From the NCBI GenBank assembly GCA_000969725.1, contig JXSR01S011406.1: 21,564 nucleotides of DNA. One strand, written 5' to 3'. The notes beneath the pieces are model-generated. The model saw only the letters and a list, made by a program, of their open reading frames with translations. It searched no databases and was not told where the DNA came from. The DNA is from Ophiothrix spiculata (Eukaryota; Echinodermata; Ophiuroidea; Amphilepidida; Ophiotrichidae). Position 1 is the stretch's first letter. Each line of letters starts with the position of its first letter. The translations under genes and the position numbers were made by a program. Positions 1 through 8,214 of this stretch are shown piece after piece.

Positions 1-18
1 ATTATTTTTTTTTTGGCC
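1..18. mobile_element. Right end of a Harbinger/Tourist-like MITE
   Basis: The window opens with a T-rich run ending GGCC at 15-18, followed by TTA (19-21). This matches the right ends of the complete copies at 3255-3623 and 13627-13994. Only the terminus is in the window. Confidence 0.6.
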
Positions 19-60
19 TTATTATAATTAGCCCAACACGTGCGATTTGGTTCCAAACAA

Positions 61-246
61 ATGATCATCAGAGATGCCACATTTCAGAATAAATTCTAAA
101 TTCAGATTTTTTCAATTGGTTTTAGCCTAAATTCAGATTTTTTTATTGGTTGTTTCGTGTACAAAGTATAGGCAATTTTGGTTTCTCACATATTTTCAAA
201 GTATTTCAGATTTTTTGAACACCAATGAGTGGCATCTCTGGATCAT
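61..246. mobile_element. Short TIR element (MITE) with internal direct repeats
   Basis: Terminal inverted repeats at 61-80 and 229-246 share ATGATC..CAGAGATGCCAC, with a two-base difference in length. Inside, a unit near CTAAATTCAGATTTTTTCAATTGG at 96-120 is repeated at about 127-151 (period about 31), and a further ATTTCAGATTTTTTGAAC occurs near 203-220. It has no coding capacity. The target-site duplication is unclear. The superfamily cannot be assigned. Confidence 0.6.
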
Positions 247-583
247 GTTCGTATAGAGGTTCCACTGATCACACGTATTAACACAATACACGTACGTACA
301 TAAAAATCAGACCATCTGTACATTCGATTTTTGCTCACAAACTGAAAAAATAGTGTCAGGGAGGACCTGGTCTATTATAAGACTCTTGTCTATAACACAT
401 TACCGTGATTTATGCTAATTTTTGCTTCATTTGGATTCAAAAGAACTAAAACTAAAATAGAAATTGTTCCCCATAGACTTTATGTGTGGTAAAAATGGCC
501 ACGACGTTCGTTTAGAACCATATGGCATGTGTTGGGTGATTTGCACAAATTTTGATGTAACTACTTCCTCAGTGTGCAATGTC
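247..583. other. AT-rich intron, no feature seen
   Basis: I find no splice-bounded open frame, repeat or RNA structure in this stretch. Confidence 0.5.
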
Positions 584-590
584 ATGGCTA

Positions 591-952
591 ATTAAGAGGT
601 GGGTAATAGTATTCCGATCTGGTGAAAAATTCAACATGTACTTTTCCTATATCTAAATGAAGGTTCATCACCTACAAAAATCAATTGTAAAGTTTCATTG
701 TATATTTTGAGCCAAATTGATGTTACGGGCAAAAATGTGTATGACAGTGACCCATAGAAACCTATAGGATATATATTTTTGTTAACAAAATATTCTGGTA
801 ATTCACCACTATTTTGACCATATTTCTTCAACGAAACATGATATGGGCGTGAAAATTCACAGGGGTTATGAGAAAAATATGCGCTTTAATGTGGTATCAA
901 AATCTCCAGTTTGATTTTTTTAGTGAAAGTGATCGGAACACACACCTTTAAT
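591..952. mobile_element. TIR element (MITE) with ATGGCTA flanking duplication
   Basis: The left end ATTAAGAGGTGGG...TTCCGATC and the reverse complement of the right end ATTAAAGGTGTGTGTTCCGATC are imperfect inverted repeats. The direct repeat ATGGCTA at 584-590 and 951-957 flanks it as a likely target-site duplication; up to two bases are ambiguous between duplication and terminus. The core GGGTTATGAGAAAAATATG near 863-882 recurs in the element at 7047-7359, so the two share ancestry or a captured core. The open frame on the - strand (631-831) is a by-product of AT-rich repeat sequence. Confidence 0.6.
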
Positions 953-957
953 GGCTA

Positions 958-1583
958 GTATAATGAGCATCTATTTTGATTGCACATTACTATTGTTGTT
1001 TGTGGATTTAACTCTTGAATACAGCAGTCTACTGCACAATCATACATTTTCAAGGTGATGCCAGTCAGCATGATTTGTGTTAACGAATTACAGCCAGAAA
1101 CAATATTATTATCTTAACCTGTGTATAAAGTACACTAATCAGTTGGCATGAATGGTATTTGTCTATTTGAGTGGAATATTTTTCCATTTATTTATAAATT
1201 ATTGATGTCAAATTATTTCATTGTGTAACTTTCATTGCACAGTAATAATGTGAATTCATTTTGGTAAATGTAAGAATTCTGACATAGTGTGACTGAAACA
1301 CATTTTACATATTGAAAATAAATATTTACCTCATTGATCAAAACAGATAGGAAACATGACTATTTACTCTCTAAAAATCTGGCGAAGTTATGAGATTGCG
1401 TTATGGCTGCATCAACCATGCGCTGCGCTGTCAAATGCACCCCCTCCAGCACAATGTTTGTTAACGGCAACACTAGATGGACAATGTTGGCTTGTCTTTT
1501 TAGATTTATGGAGTATATGTAAATTTGAAACTGTGTTATTCACTCAGCAATATATAATCTCCTTTCTAATTCTTTTATTGAAG
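958..1583. other. AT-rich intron upstream of the first recognised LRCH exon
   Basis: This is presumed intron of the LRCH gene. It contains the unrelated open frame 1356-1691, which I do not consider coding: it starts without exon context and overlaps the real LRCH exon in another frame. No other structure is seen. Confidence 0.5.
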
Positions 1584-1696
1584 CTTTTAACATCGGTGGT
1601 GGCAAACCAAGCAATTCTGAGAAACCAGGCTTCACGGTCAAGCGAGAAATGCATAAACTCAAGGAAGAAATGGACAGAATTGATCAATTAAAAAAG
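1584..1696 (+). CDS. LRCH: LRCH exon: linker just upstream of the CH domain
   Basis: This exon carries the charged, probably helical linker that precedes the calponin homology domain in LRCH proteins. The frame begins with a split codon (two bases, 1584-1585), then reads FNIGGGKPSNSEKPGF followed by TVKREMHKLKEEMDRIDQLKK. The acceptor is a pyrimidine-rich tract ending TTGAAG at 1583. The exon ends in phase 0 at AAG, 1696, before GTCGGT, a GT donor with a weak +3 base. Joining it to 7914 gives QLKK-MIEARLKV, which matches in spacing the QLRQ-NIEARLKV type junction I recall from vertebrate LRCH3. LRCH proteins are cytoplasmic or cortical scaffolds that bind DOCK-family exchange factors, and LRCH3 acts with DOCK7 and myosin VI in septin displacement. 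The longer open frame 1356-1691 lies in a different frame and does not show this similarity. The start is less certain than the end. Confidence 0.75.
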
Positions 1697-1754
1697 GTCG
1701 GTATTATTGTTTGTTTTTTCCTTTGAGAATATTCTATGAGTTTGCTTGACAAAC

Positions 1755-2076
1755 GAAGATATCAGGAGCTTCCCATCATGCCTTGCTTCCAATTACATTT
1801 TTGTTCAGGTTGTCATGATGTTGTTATAAGCCAAACAAAATAAATTTTAAAGTGCAGGGGCCAATTGTTTGTAACGACAGCCCGTACCGTGGATTTTTGT
1901 TTACATTGTGCAATAAATTTCCATTTTGCCTATAGTAATGAAACATACCTCAAACAATTAGCAGATATCATCCCAATTTTACATTCCACATTGTTTCATC
2001 ACTAACACCATTCATGACAACTTGTACAAAAAATCTCATTGAAAGCAAGGCATGATGGGAAGGTCCTGATATCTTC
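1755..2076. mobile_element. MITE with 39-bp terminal inverted repeats
   Basis: The arms 1755-1793 and 2038-2076 are inverted copies with about two mismatches. They share GAAGATATCAGG and CTTCCCATCATGCCTTGCTT. Weaker similarity (CAAGCATAAAA / GCTTGACAAAC) may extend the ends by about 10 bases. There is no coding sequence inside, and no clear target duplication was found. Confidence 0.7.
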
Positions 2077-2304
2077 TTTTATGCTTGACCGTAAAAAAAA
2101 CGTTAGTCTGTTCCAAGCTCATACATATGTACAAGCTTGGTTGGATATATAGCCAAATGCATGCAAGGCAAACAAAGTAGCTTTGAGAATTAGAATAGAA
2201 AATATGCAAAGAGGGAAATTGCAGCACCCAAACATTGTGCAATTGTATACTTCAGATTCAGATTTTATTTATAAGATGCAAAATTGAAAGTTGGTATCTC
2301 ATAC

Positions 2305-3649
2305 CAATATTAAACAAAACGTTCAAGCATAGGGGAACGCGTATTGTTATTCTAATGACCTAACTACATGGCACACGTCCAATCGATGATACATCAACCA
2401 GTTATCATCAATTATTACCGTCGGGTCATTTTGACTTTGATCAATGAACTCGATTGATAAATACAACTTCTATATCCACTGCCAGAGATATATCATCATG
2501 CAGGAAAAGAACATAGATAAATATTGTTATAAATTATACATAGGCCTATAATATTAATAATTACAGAAATAGCAGTGGGCATATATATTAAATACCTTTT
2601 TTAGGTAAATAAAACAAAACAAAATAAATTAAAACAATAGCATTATACAGAATCCCGAGACATATTGGTAATTACATATGAAAAAATGAATTGAATTAAA
2701 TTAAAATGTTCAATGCAAATAAAAATTGTGTCATAATTTATTAGATCAAGATTATGATAATTTCCTTGCTATGATGGCGACTTGGCTCTTCGAATTTTCA
2801 TACAGATTTTTAACAGTTTATTGCGAGATTTGAAATAATTATCAGAAGTTTGGAACAAAAAGAGTCTCTTTCCTACTACAAAAATGTACCTGGCGATTTG
2901 GAAATATAGTCTTTATAATCCATTCCCGAAAGCACTTTTAAATTGAACACGTTGTTTTTATCTACTAGCACCAAAATAATAAAAAATGAAGGACTTCATG
3001 TATTTTATTTGGGATTTTATCTTGTTTTTTTTGTTTTTTTAATTCACAAAATTCAAACTTGTCTTATAAAAGTTAAGTGCCACAGATACCGGGCATAGAT
3101 ATAAAGTGAATAAAGTCTACCCAACAATCATGTTCATTAGCTTTCATTGATACAGGCCAGCTTGGCCAAGAAGAAATGATCTAGGTATTAATTTGACAAG
3201 TGACACATCGGGTAAAGTAGTTACGTCATTAGAATAACAATACTCGTTCCCTTAGGCCCAAAAAAAAATTGTTTGGTGACCTCCACCAACCGACCCCATT
3301 TTTCAGCCCGACCCAAACTTTTTTTTTATTGAAAAATATTTTTTTTCTAAAAAAATATGCAAAACTTACCGAAAAATACAAAAACAAATTATATTTTTTT
3401 ACTTTTTTCGATATTCAACCCTCAAAATGTTTAGGATGTCCCAAATCACTACAAGAAGTATTTGATTGTTTTGATTTGGATGTCGCGGGGGAAGTTGTGA
3501 AGGCTGGAGCGGCCGATCGACCTAGCAGTCCGTGGAAGAGTATTAAAAAAAAAAAACACCCGACCGACTGACCCTCTCTGAAAAAAGCTGTGGAGGGCAA
3601 CCAAAGAAATTTTTGTTTTGGCCTTATGCTTGAACGTTTTGTAATATTG
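2305..3649. mobile_element. Long-TIR element interrupted by a second MITE
   Basis: The left arm is 2305-2367. The right arm is its inverted copy in two parts, 3218-3254 and 3627-3649, split by the Harbinger-like MITE at 3255-3623. With that insert ignored, the arms match over about 60 bases, sharing for example CAAAACGTTCAAGCATA and GTATTGTTATTCTAATGAC, with few differences. The interior is AT-rich without a transposase frame. Without the insert the element is about 970 bp. The target duplication is not resolved. Confidence 0.8.
3255..3623. mobile_element. Harbinger/Tourist-like MITE (369 bp), nested
   Basis: It has ends GGCC(C)AAAAAAAA ... TTTTGGCC flanked by TTA on both sides (3252-3254 and 3624-3626). 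The subterminal sequence reads GTTTGGTGACCTCC at the left and GGAGGGCAACC at the right, also inverted, followed by CCGACC-type motifs. GGCC termini with a three-base TWA target duplication are the hallmark of PIF/Harbinger and Tourist MITEs. The TIR of the host element supplies the empty-site sequence, confirming the TTA duplication. The frame 3269-3571 crosses poly-A runs and is not a gene. Confidence 0.8.
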
Positions 3650-4031
3650 ATTGCTGGTTGAATTTGTATAACCTGGGCTCACATTCATCATCCCAAGTCA
3701 TATTGGGGAGCTGGTATGAGGAATATTACTATTGAAGTGGAGATTGAGGTTGCATCTTTCCAGTAGCACCACTTTGAAGCAAACTGACAGTGATGATTTT
3801 CTGATGGCAGTGTGTAAATTGGCAGCAGCACTTTCAAAATGTGTTCTTAATTTAGTAGCGCTATATGAAAGCTGTACATTATCAATATTTTTAAAACAAT
3901 ATTTTAATTGTAACATTTAAGGTATATTTATGAGTATTTTATTGGCACACTTATTTGCATATTATTAAAAAAAATTGTGTTTTTCTCTCTCTTGGGGTGT
4001 TCTTTGTTATTAATGTTAAATGTAAATTTAG

Positions 4032-4103
4032 ACCAAAACACCCCAGTGGAAAAATTCTTACGGCAGAACCTTGGACATGCATCTTATAGTAAAAATGCGT
4101 TCG
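4032..4103 (+). CDS. Candidate phase-0 cassette exon between linker and CH domain
   Basis: An AAATTTAG acceptor ends at 4031 and TTCG|GTAAGTG provides a strong donor at 4104. The 72 nt are open in phase 0 (24 codons), starting TKTPQWKNSYGRTLDM and ending HLIVKMRS. Both flanking known exons (ending 1696, starting 7914) meet in phase 0, so inclusion would insert 24 residues between QLKK and MIEARL. The pyrimidine tract is modest, and I recognise no homology in LRCH proteins. It is a splice-signal prediction only. Confidence 0.3.
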
Positions 4104-4936
4104 GTAAGTGGCGTCCATTTTGAATTTTAGGCTTTGTGGTTTTTTTGCTGACTCCTGTTGCCCTTGGAGAACCCTTTGCTAATATATCTTGTATATTGTG
4201 TGAAAGAAGAAACTTGGTTGCATGTTTTTTGTTTGAATTTCGCTGCTTTTGAAAAGATCATGAATGCTTTTAATTATTATTTTGATACTTTTAGTTTATT
4301 TTACCTGTGTTGTTGGCAATATGATTTTGCATGGCTTAATTGATAGTAAGCTTTTTCATTTATAATTTCAAGATATTATTTTCCTTAAAAACTGTAAAGC
4401 ATTATAGCTTTCTGCATAGATTTATTTTTTCATTTCATTTATTTTTATATATTCTTGCCAAAAGAAAGTGACACATATTTTCATAGTACAATAATACTGA
4501 TGACATGAGCAACATGGTTCTGAGGTTGATCTTATACAACTTTTGGATTGAAGTTTGTGACCTAAATGAGCCATGATATCTACCTGTGCAGTGGTCATTT
4601 TCAGTTTTTACATATCTGCAAAGATCATATTATAAGAATGAGAAAGACACCTCTATGGGCATCATTTGACACCAGTGAAGTCATAATCCTTCAAAGATTG
4701 TCTAGAGCAAAGTGATCACTTGAAACAGAAAAGAAAGCATATTTATGAAGACTTGCACACTGAGTTTGAAACATCAATTCCATTTATTAAATGTAGTGTA
4801 TTTACTTATAAGCATAGAATTTTCTATATACAAACTTTTTCGCATGGCAATATTTTTCAGCTCCTGTCATTTAATTTTATATGATTTTGTTCAGACCAGT
4901 TGTAGCTACAATATGTAATTTTGTAACTCGTAAACA
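4104..4936. other. AT-rich intron, no feature seen
   Basis: This is intronic sequence between the candidate segment at 4032 and the SINE-bearing element. No splice-bounded frame or inverted repeat was noticed. Confidence 0.45.
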
Positions 4937-4941
4937 TGTTG

Positions 4942-5322
4942 GCCCGTATTCCAGAAAGATGTTTAGCTAGTAGGGGAGCGTGGCCGAGCGGTTAGAGCAC
5001 GGGTCTCGTAATACAGAGATTGTGGGTTCGAGCCCCGGGCCGGGCGGTTTTCGTCTCCTTGTTTCCTTGGGCAAGGAACTTTACTCTACTTGCTCCGTGG
5101 TCGGACAGTCACGTAAAGCCGTGGGTCCCCTGTGCGAATTCTCCTTCATGGGGCGCTGCATACAGTGTATACCTGGTGAGTCTAAACCATTGTTTAACTG
5201 AGCATCAACTGTCCAGGAATGATACGCATCATTGCAGCTATCAAGCAGAAAAGTTCAATGAATCGTGCTGTTGACGAGAAATAAAACCTTGATTTAGATA
5301 AACACCTTTCTGGAATATGGGC
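4942..5322. mobile_element. TIR element (381 bp) enclosing a tRNA-derived SINE
   Basis: Inverted ends GCCCGTATTCCAGAAAGATG / CATCTTTCTGG-type (left 4942-4969, right about 5295-5322) differ at a few positions. TGTTG occurs directly at both flanks (4937-4941 and 5323-5327) as a 5-bp target duplication. The middle is almost entirely the SINE described separately. Either the SINE inserted into a small MITE, or the element mobilised with a tRNA-like core. Confidence 0.7.
4972..5288 (+). mobile_element. tRNA-derived SINE
   Basis: The head has a polymerase III A box, TGGCCGAGCGG (4981-4991), and B box, GGTTCGAGCCC (5025-5035), at normal tRNA spacing, with D-arm and anticodon-arm pairing (GGTCTC/GAGATT). 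The A-box region resembles Ser/Leu tRNAs. The body near 5064-5080 (TTTCCTTGGGCAAGGAACTT) matches the CTTGGGCAAGG motif common in animal SINE bodies. The acceptor stem does not close, so it is not a working tRNA gene. The tail GAAATAAAACC near 5278-5288 is the likely 3' end. No flanking duplication specific to the SINE was found. Confidence 0.8.
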
Positions 5323-5327
5323 TGTTG

Positions 5328-6539
5328 TGTTTAGGGCTTCTCTCTAGAATTCTTGGTCAGTGTAGCTGATTGTAAATGTATTTTAAGTAGATAGATTTTG
5401 AAATCTTGTATAGGAGTTTCAAGGTGGCCTTTTGTATATTTGCACTGGCTGTTTGTATAAATAATAGCAGAAGTGGGTTAATTTTATCTAGTATCACTGT
5501 AAAAGCAATCAATAATTAATGGAGTTAATTGTCCACATATGTATATAAAAAGCATCACATAAATAAACATAAGTGCATATCTGATTTTGGCCAATATAGA
5601 GGAGTTTTACTTGCCATGCCAGTTATTTGCAGGATTGTTGATATCATTAAATTTGTTAGAGCCCTTAAAGCAAATAATGGCTTAGATTAACATGGGTACA
5701 GTGACGTGTGCATGAGACGTATGATAGTGGTTTGCAGTGCTGTAAAACTTAACTTGTATGGAGATTATGAATGTTTAAAGTATAATGCTTCAGGGTCTTT
5801 ATCTTGGTGGATAAAATAAATATCAAGTTGTTGCATCTTGACTTTGCCACAGTGATGACAAAAATTGATTACAAAGTTGATCAATTGATTCATACACTTA
5901 TCTGTTCAGTGGCATGTCATGAATAGCTCAGGCGCATAACAGGGATTGCTTGTCAGGGAGTCAACAGCCCTGGTTTGAGCTTGATTTTCCTAGCCTGAGG
6001 CTAGAGTTCCCAGTGTAAAAACATTGCTGATTTAGAAAGATTTTTTTTCTTCCCGGTCAAAAGTCGTCAGAAGGACACGTCGCCCTGTTACGCTACGTGA
6101 ATATCTGAAATAAAGTCAACTTTATTCAACAATCTTATTAAGCAAATATGCAAATGAGCATGGTAGCTGTTTCTATAATATTGCTTATTACAGCATGACA
6201 AAAAATTACAAAACACTCTGAAATTGGATGTATGATAACCACCGCTGCACAGATATATGTAAAGCACTGCCTTTATTGCACATCAAAACAAAGAGTATGT
6301 ATAAGAGAAATGGATGTCAAGCTTGCACAGAAATGTTATGTAATCATGCGTTTGTATGTGAGTCATATGTGAATGCTGTTAGTATATGTAAGCATGATTG
6401 TCATGTAAACTTTCAATTAAAGTAAAAAAGTTAATGTTGTTTAATCACTCTTTATTAGCAAAAGACAACAATTTACAAATATCAAATTCATGAAAAAGAG
6501 CGTACAAAAAGCCCAGGTCAAATGTAAAGGTCAGCAAAA
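5328..6539. other. Intronic stretch, no clear feature
   Basis: This is AT-rich DNA with a slightly more GC-rich patch at about 5925-6110. I see no paired repeats, splice-bounded phase-0 frame or RNA gene. The open frame 6228-6425 has no recognisable product. Confidence 0.45.
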
Positions 6540-6903
6540 TTTACCTTGAAAAGGTGCAGAGCAGACAAAACAATACAAGCACTATTCAAAAAGAGTGAAG
6601 CAAAAAAACACCAAACACGGAGGCAAAACATCCAAAGACCTATAGTTCGAGGTGGGGTTGATTGTCGGAACCCCATGATGGCTCATGGCGAGCATTCCAG
6701 ACGGTATAACTGGAGAGAAGAGCAATTCTACTGAGTTCTTTCTTCAGGGATCGAGGTGGTTTGGCTTTTATGAAGGAAAACATCTCAAAAATACTTTTAA
6801 TGGTTTCTGGTGTTATCAGACCACGCGACCCGATCTCGAAACAAATAAGATTACACTTATACCCATTGTCAGTGATGTCAGATACAAGGTCGAGTAATTT
6901 CAA
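6540..6903 (-). mobile_element. Retrotransposon ORF C-terminal fragment, - strand
   Basis: On the - strand 6903-6640 reads LLDLVSDITDNGYKCNLICF, then EIGSRGLITPE, ending with IALLSSYTVWNARHEPSW before a TAG stop at 6642-6640. The pattern of a short charged helix, E-(I/V)-G-S-R-G and a final S-Y-x-x-W-N-A-R-H-x-P-x-W resembles the extreme C terminus of reverse-transcriptase polyproteins of non-LTR type as I remember them. No reverse transcriptase core is present. The sequence 3' of the stop (to about 6540) would be untranslated tail. It appears as a 5'-truncated insertion, typical of LINEs. Family placement is uncertain. Confidence 0.5.
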
Positions 6904-7046
6904 GATAATATATAAAACTACATTTTACAAGTATGTTTTGTTTTAAATGAAACTCCTCCGTTGACCTTGAGACATTACGTTAAGATGTTGAGGATACCTC
7001 AGTAAGTCTCACTTTCAGATTTATGTATATCATGTATATTACCTTA

Positions 7047-7359
7047 AAGGAGCATAGACCAATTTTTCAAAATTTAGGTTTTGGTTTCATATGAAAGATC
7101 ACCAGTGAAGACGTCTAAATTTCAAATTTCAGTTAAATCAGCCCAACCCCTTTTGATTTTATTTCATAGCTTGCTATACTTTGCTCTATAAATTATTTAT
7201 AATTACCATAATTAGACATATTTACCCATATCTCCAAAACTAAACATGCTTCAGCTGTAAAATTTTAAATGGGTTATGAGAAAAATATGATAAATATCTT
7301 GATACAAAAAGCAGAAAGTTTGGAATTTTTTTTTATAAAGTAATTGGACTATGCTCCTT
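7047..7359. mobile_element. TA-flanked MITE (Tc1/mariner-type target)
   Basis: The ends AAGGAGCATAG(A)CCAATT and AATTGGACTATGCTCCTT are inverted with one mismatch and lie between TA dinucleotides (7045-7046 and 7360-7361). The interior has no coding frame. A core GGGTTATGAGAAAAATATG near 7271-7289 is shared with the element at 591-952. TA target duplication suggests mobilisation by a Tc1/mariner-type transposase. Confidence 0.7.
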
Positions 7360-7722
7360 TAGTAGAGAGGTTCATGCAACTGTGTGCCTTAAACATGTGT
7401 ATTAACCTTTCATTATATATAATCATTGTAAATAGATACTGTATAGTGGATCCAAACACCAAGATTTCTAGTGAATGAGATAACCAGATGCCCTACTTTT
7501 TCCAGATTTGTCTACAACTGTCAAGAATTTGTTAAATATAATGTGAACACATACTAAACTATAAATAATAACGGTGTCCTTTAATGTTAGCATGTACGTG
7601 CCTTTTCCCTAGTGCCAGTCATCCCCTACATTTGACTAACTCATAAAAATAATTTTGTTTATTTGTATCTAGATAGAAGAGACAACAGATTGACATTTTT
7701 TTTTGCATGGTTGTCTTTCCAG

Positions 7723-7810
7723 ACTCGATTATCTTCCTTTTAAAGTTACATTACCAGAAGATTTACCCTCAAAACTTATCCGACGGCGAACCCGTTAAAA
7801 TCTACCAATT
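7723..7810 (+). pseudogene. Decayed partial duplicate of the first CH exon
   Basis: Positions 7742-7771 are identical over 30 bases to 7932-7961 inside the CH exon and encode KVTLPEDLPS. Weaker likeness continues on the 3' side (CTTAT..GACGG.G against CTTAATGGACGGTG). A TCTTTCCAG acceptor-like site ends at 7722. Read in the matching frame the copy runs LDYLPFKVTLPEDLPSKL and soon meets a stop, and the phase at the acceptor differs from the real exon. This is best explained as a local tandem duplication, 190 bp apart, that has lost its 5' and 3' parts. A functional alternative exon is unlikely. Confidence 0.7.
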
Positions 7811-7913
7811 GTTATGAATTCCCGTTGTAAAAGCCTTTCAACAACAACAAAAAAATGTCTTCCTTTTATACAATATCCTGACACAGTTACCAATTTGTCG
7901 TTACTTTCAACAG

Positions 7914-8051
7914 ATGATTGAAGCTAGGCTAAAAGTTACATTACCAGAAGATTTACCCTCAGCCTTAATGGACGGTGTCGTTTTATGTCATTTAGCAAAT
8001 AACATACGCCCTCACGCAGTGCCGAGCATCCATGTACCATCACCAGCAGTG
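7914..8051 (+). CDS. LRCH: LRCH exon: first part of the calponin homology domain
   Basis: These 46 codons (138 nt, phase 0 at both ends) begin MIEARLKVTLPEDLPSALMD and continue GVVLCHLANNIRPHAVPSIH, ending VPSPAV. This is the CH-domain signature of LRCH1-4: the (I/L)-E-(S/A)-R-L-K-V start, the D-G-V-V-L-C-x-L-A-N core and the S-I-H-V-P-S-P-A-V strand before the next helix. The ATG is an internal codon, not a start. The acceptor is TTTCAACAG at 7913 and the donor is a consensus GTAAGT at 8052. The domain is expected to contribute to cytoskeletal association of the scaffold. The reading frame stays open through the donor to 8373, and a second GTAAGT occurs 60 nt on; see the separate entry. Family assignment is firm; which vertebrate paralogue it matches best cannot be told from this piece. 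Confidence 0.93.
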
Positions 8052-8111
8052 GTAAGTAATCTTAGAGATATTAATGAATGGCTCTTTTCAGAGCCACCAC
8101 TAATTAGAAAT
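8052..8111 (+). CDS. LRCH: Possible alternative 3' extension of the first CH exon
   Basis: After the consensus donor at 8052 the frame stays open, and a second equally good GTAAGT donor sits at 8112. The intervening 60 nt encode exactly 20 codons, VSNLRDINEWLFSEPPLIRN, and keep phase 0. Use of the second donor would insert 20 residues after PSPAV, within the CH domain. Family knowledge argues that the first donor is the default, since PSPAV-PKL is contiguous in relatives. Alternative use of the second is inference. The segment also contains the histone-like stem-loop at 8080-8095, so sequence conservation here could have another cause. Confidence 0.3.
8080..8095 (+). promoter_or_regulatory. 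Histone-mRNA-type 3' stem-loop motif in intron
   Basis: GGCTCTTTTCAGAGCC is a 6-bp stem with a TTTC loop, followed by ACCAC. This is identical over 16 bases to the stem-loop that ends replication-dependent histone mRNAs in animals and binds SLBP; the usual tail is ACCCA. It lies 28 nt after the CH-exon donor and no histone coding sequence lies beside it on either strand. The identity is seen directly. Any role in RNA processing, or descent from a histone gene, is inference. Confidence 0.55.
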
Positions 8112-8143
8112 GTAAGTTGTGAAAGGATGCTTTCTTCCTTTAC

Positions 8144-8209
8144 GAGACTTGTCACAGTAAAGGATGGGTCTTTTAAGAGACTTGTCACAGTAAAGGATGG
8201 CTCTTTTAA
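8144..8209 (+). repeat. 33-bp tandem repeat, two copies
   Basis: Copies 8144-8176 and 8177-8209 differ at one base. The unit begins GAGACTTGTCACAGTAAAGG and ends TCTTTTAA. In the frame running on from the CH exon it reads RLVTVKDGSFK twice. The second copy runs into GGCTCTTTTAAGAGCG (8199-8214), a near-match to the TTTA-loop form of the histone 3' stem-loop, with one base breaking the outermost pair. The first copy shows a weaker version at 8166-8181. Confidence 0.85.
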
Positions 8210-8214
8210 GAGCG

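Noticed and set aside
96-151. CRISPR-like repeat
   Set aside because: There are only two AT-rich copies inside a MITE in eukaryotic DNA, without spacers of regular form.
1356-1691. 111-residue protein-coding frame
   Set aside because: It overlaps the LRCH exon in another frame, lacks recognisable motifs and spans intron and acceptor.
3269-3571. Protein-coding frame on + and two overlapping frames on -
   Set aside because: All lie inside a MITE and run through poly-A/T tracts.
4972-5045. Functional tRNA gene
   Set aside because: The A and B boxes and two arms are present, but the acceptor stem does not pair and the sequence continues into a SINE body.
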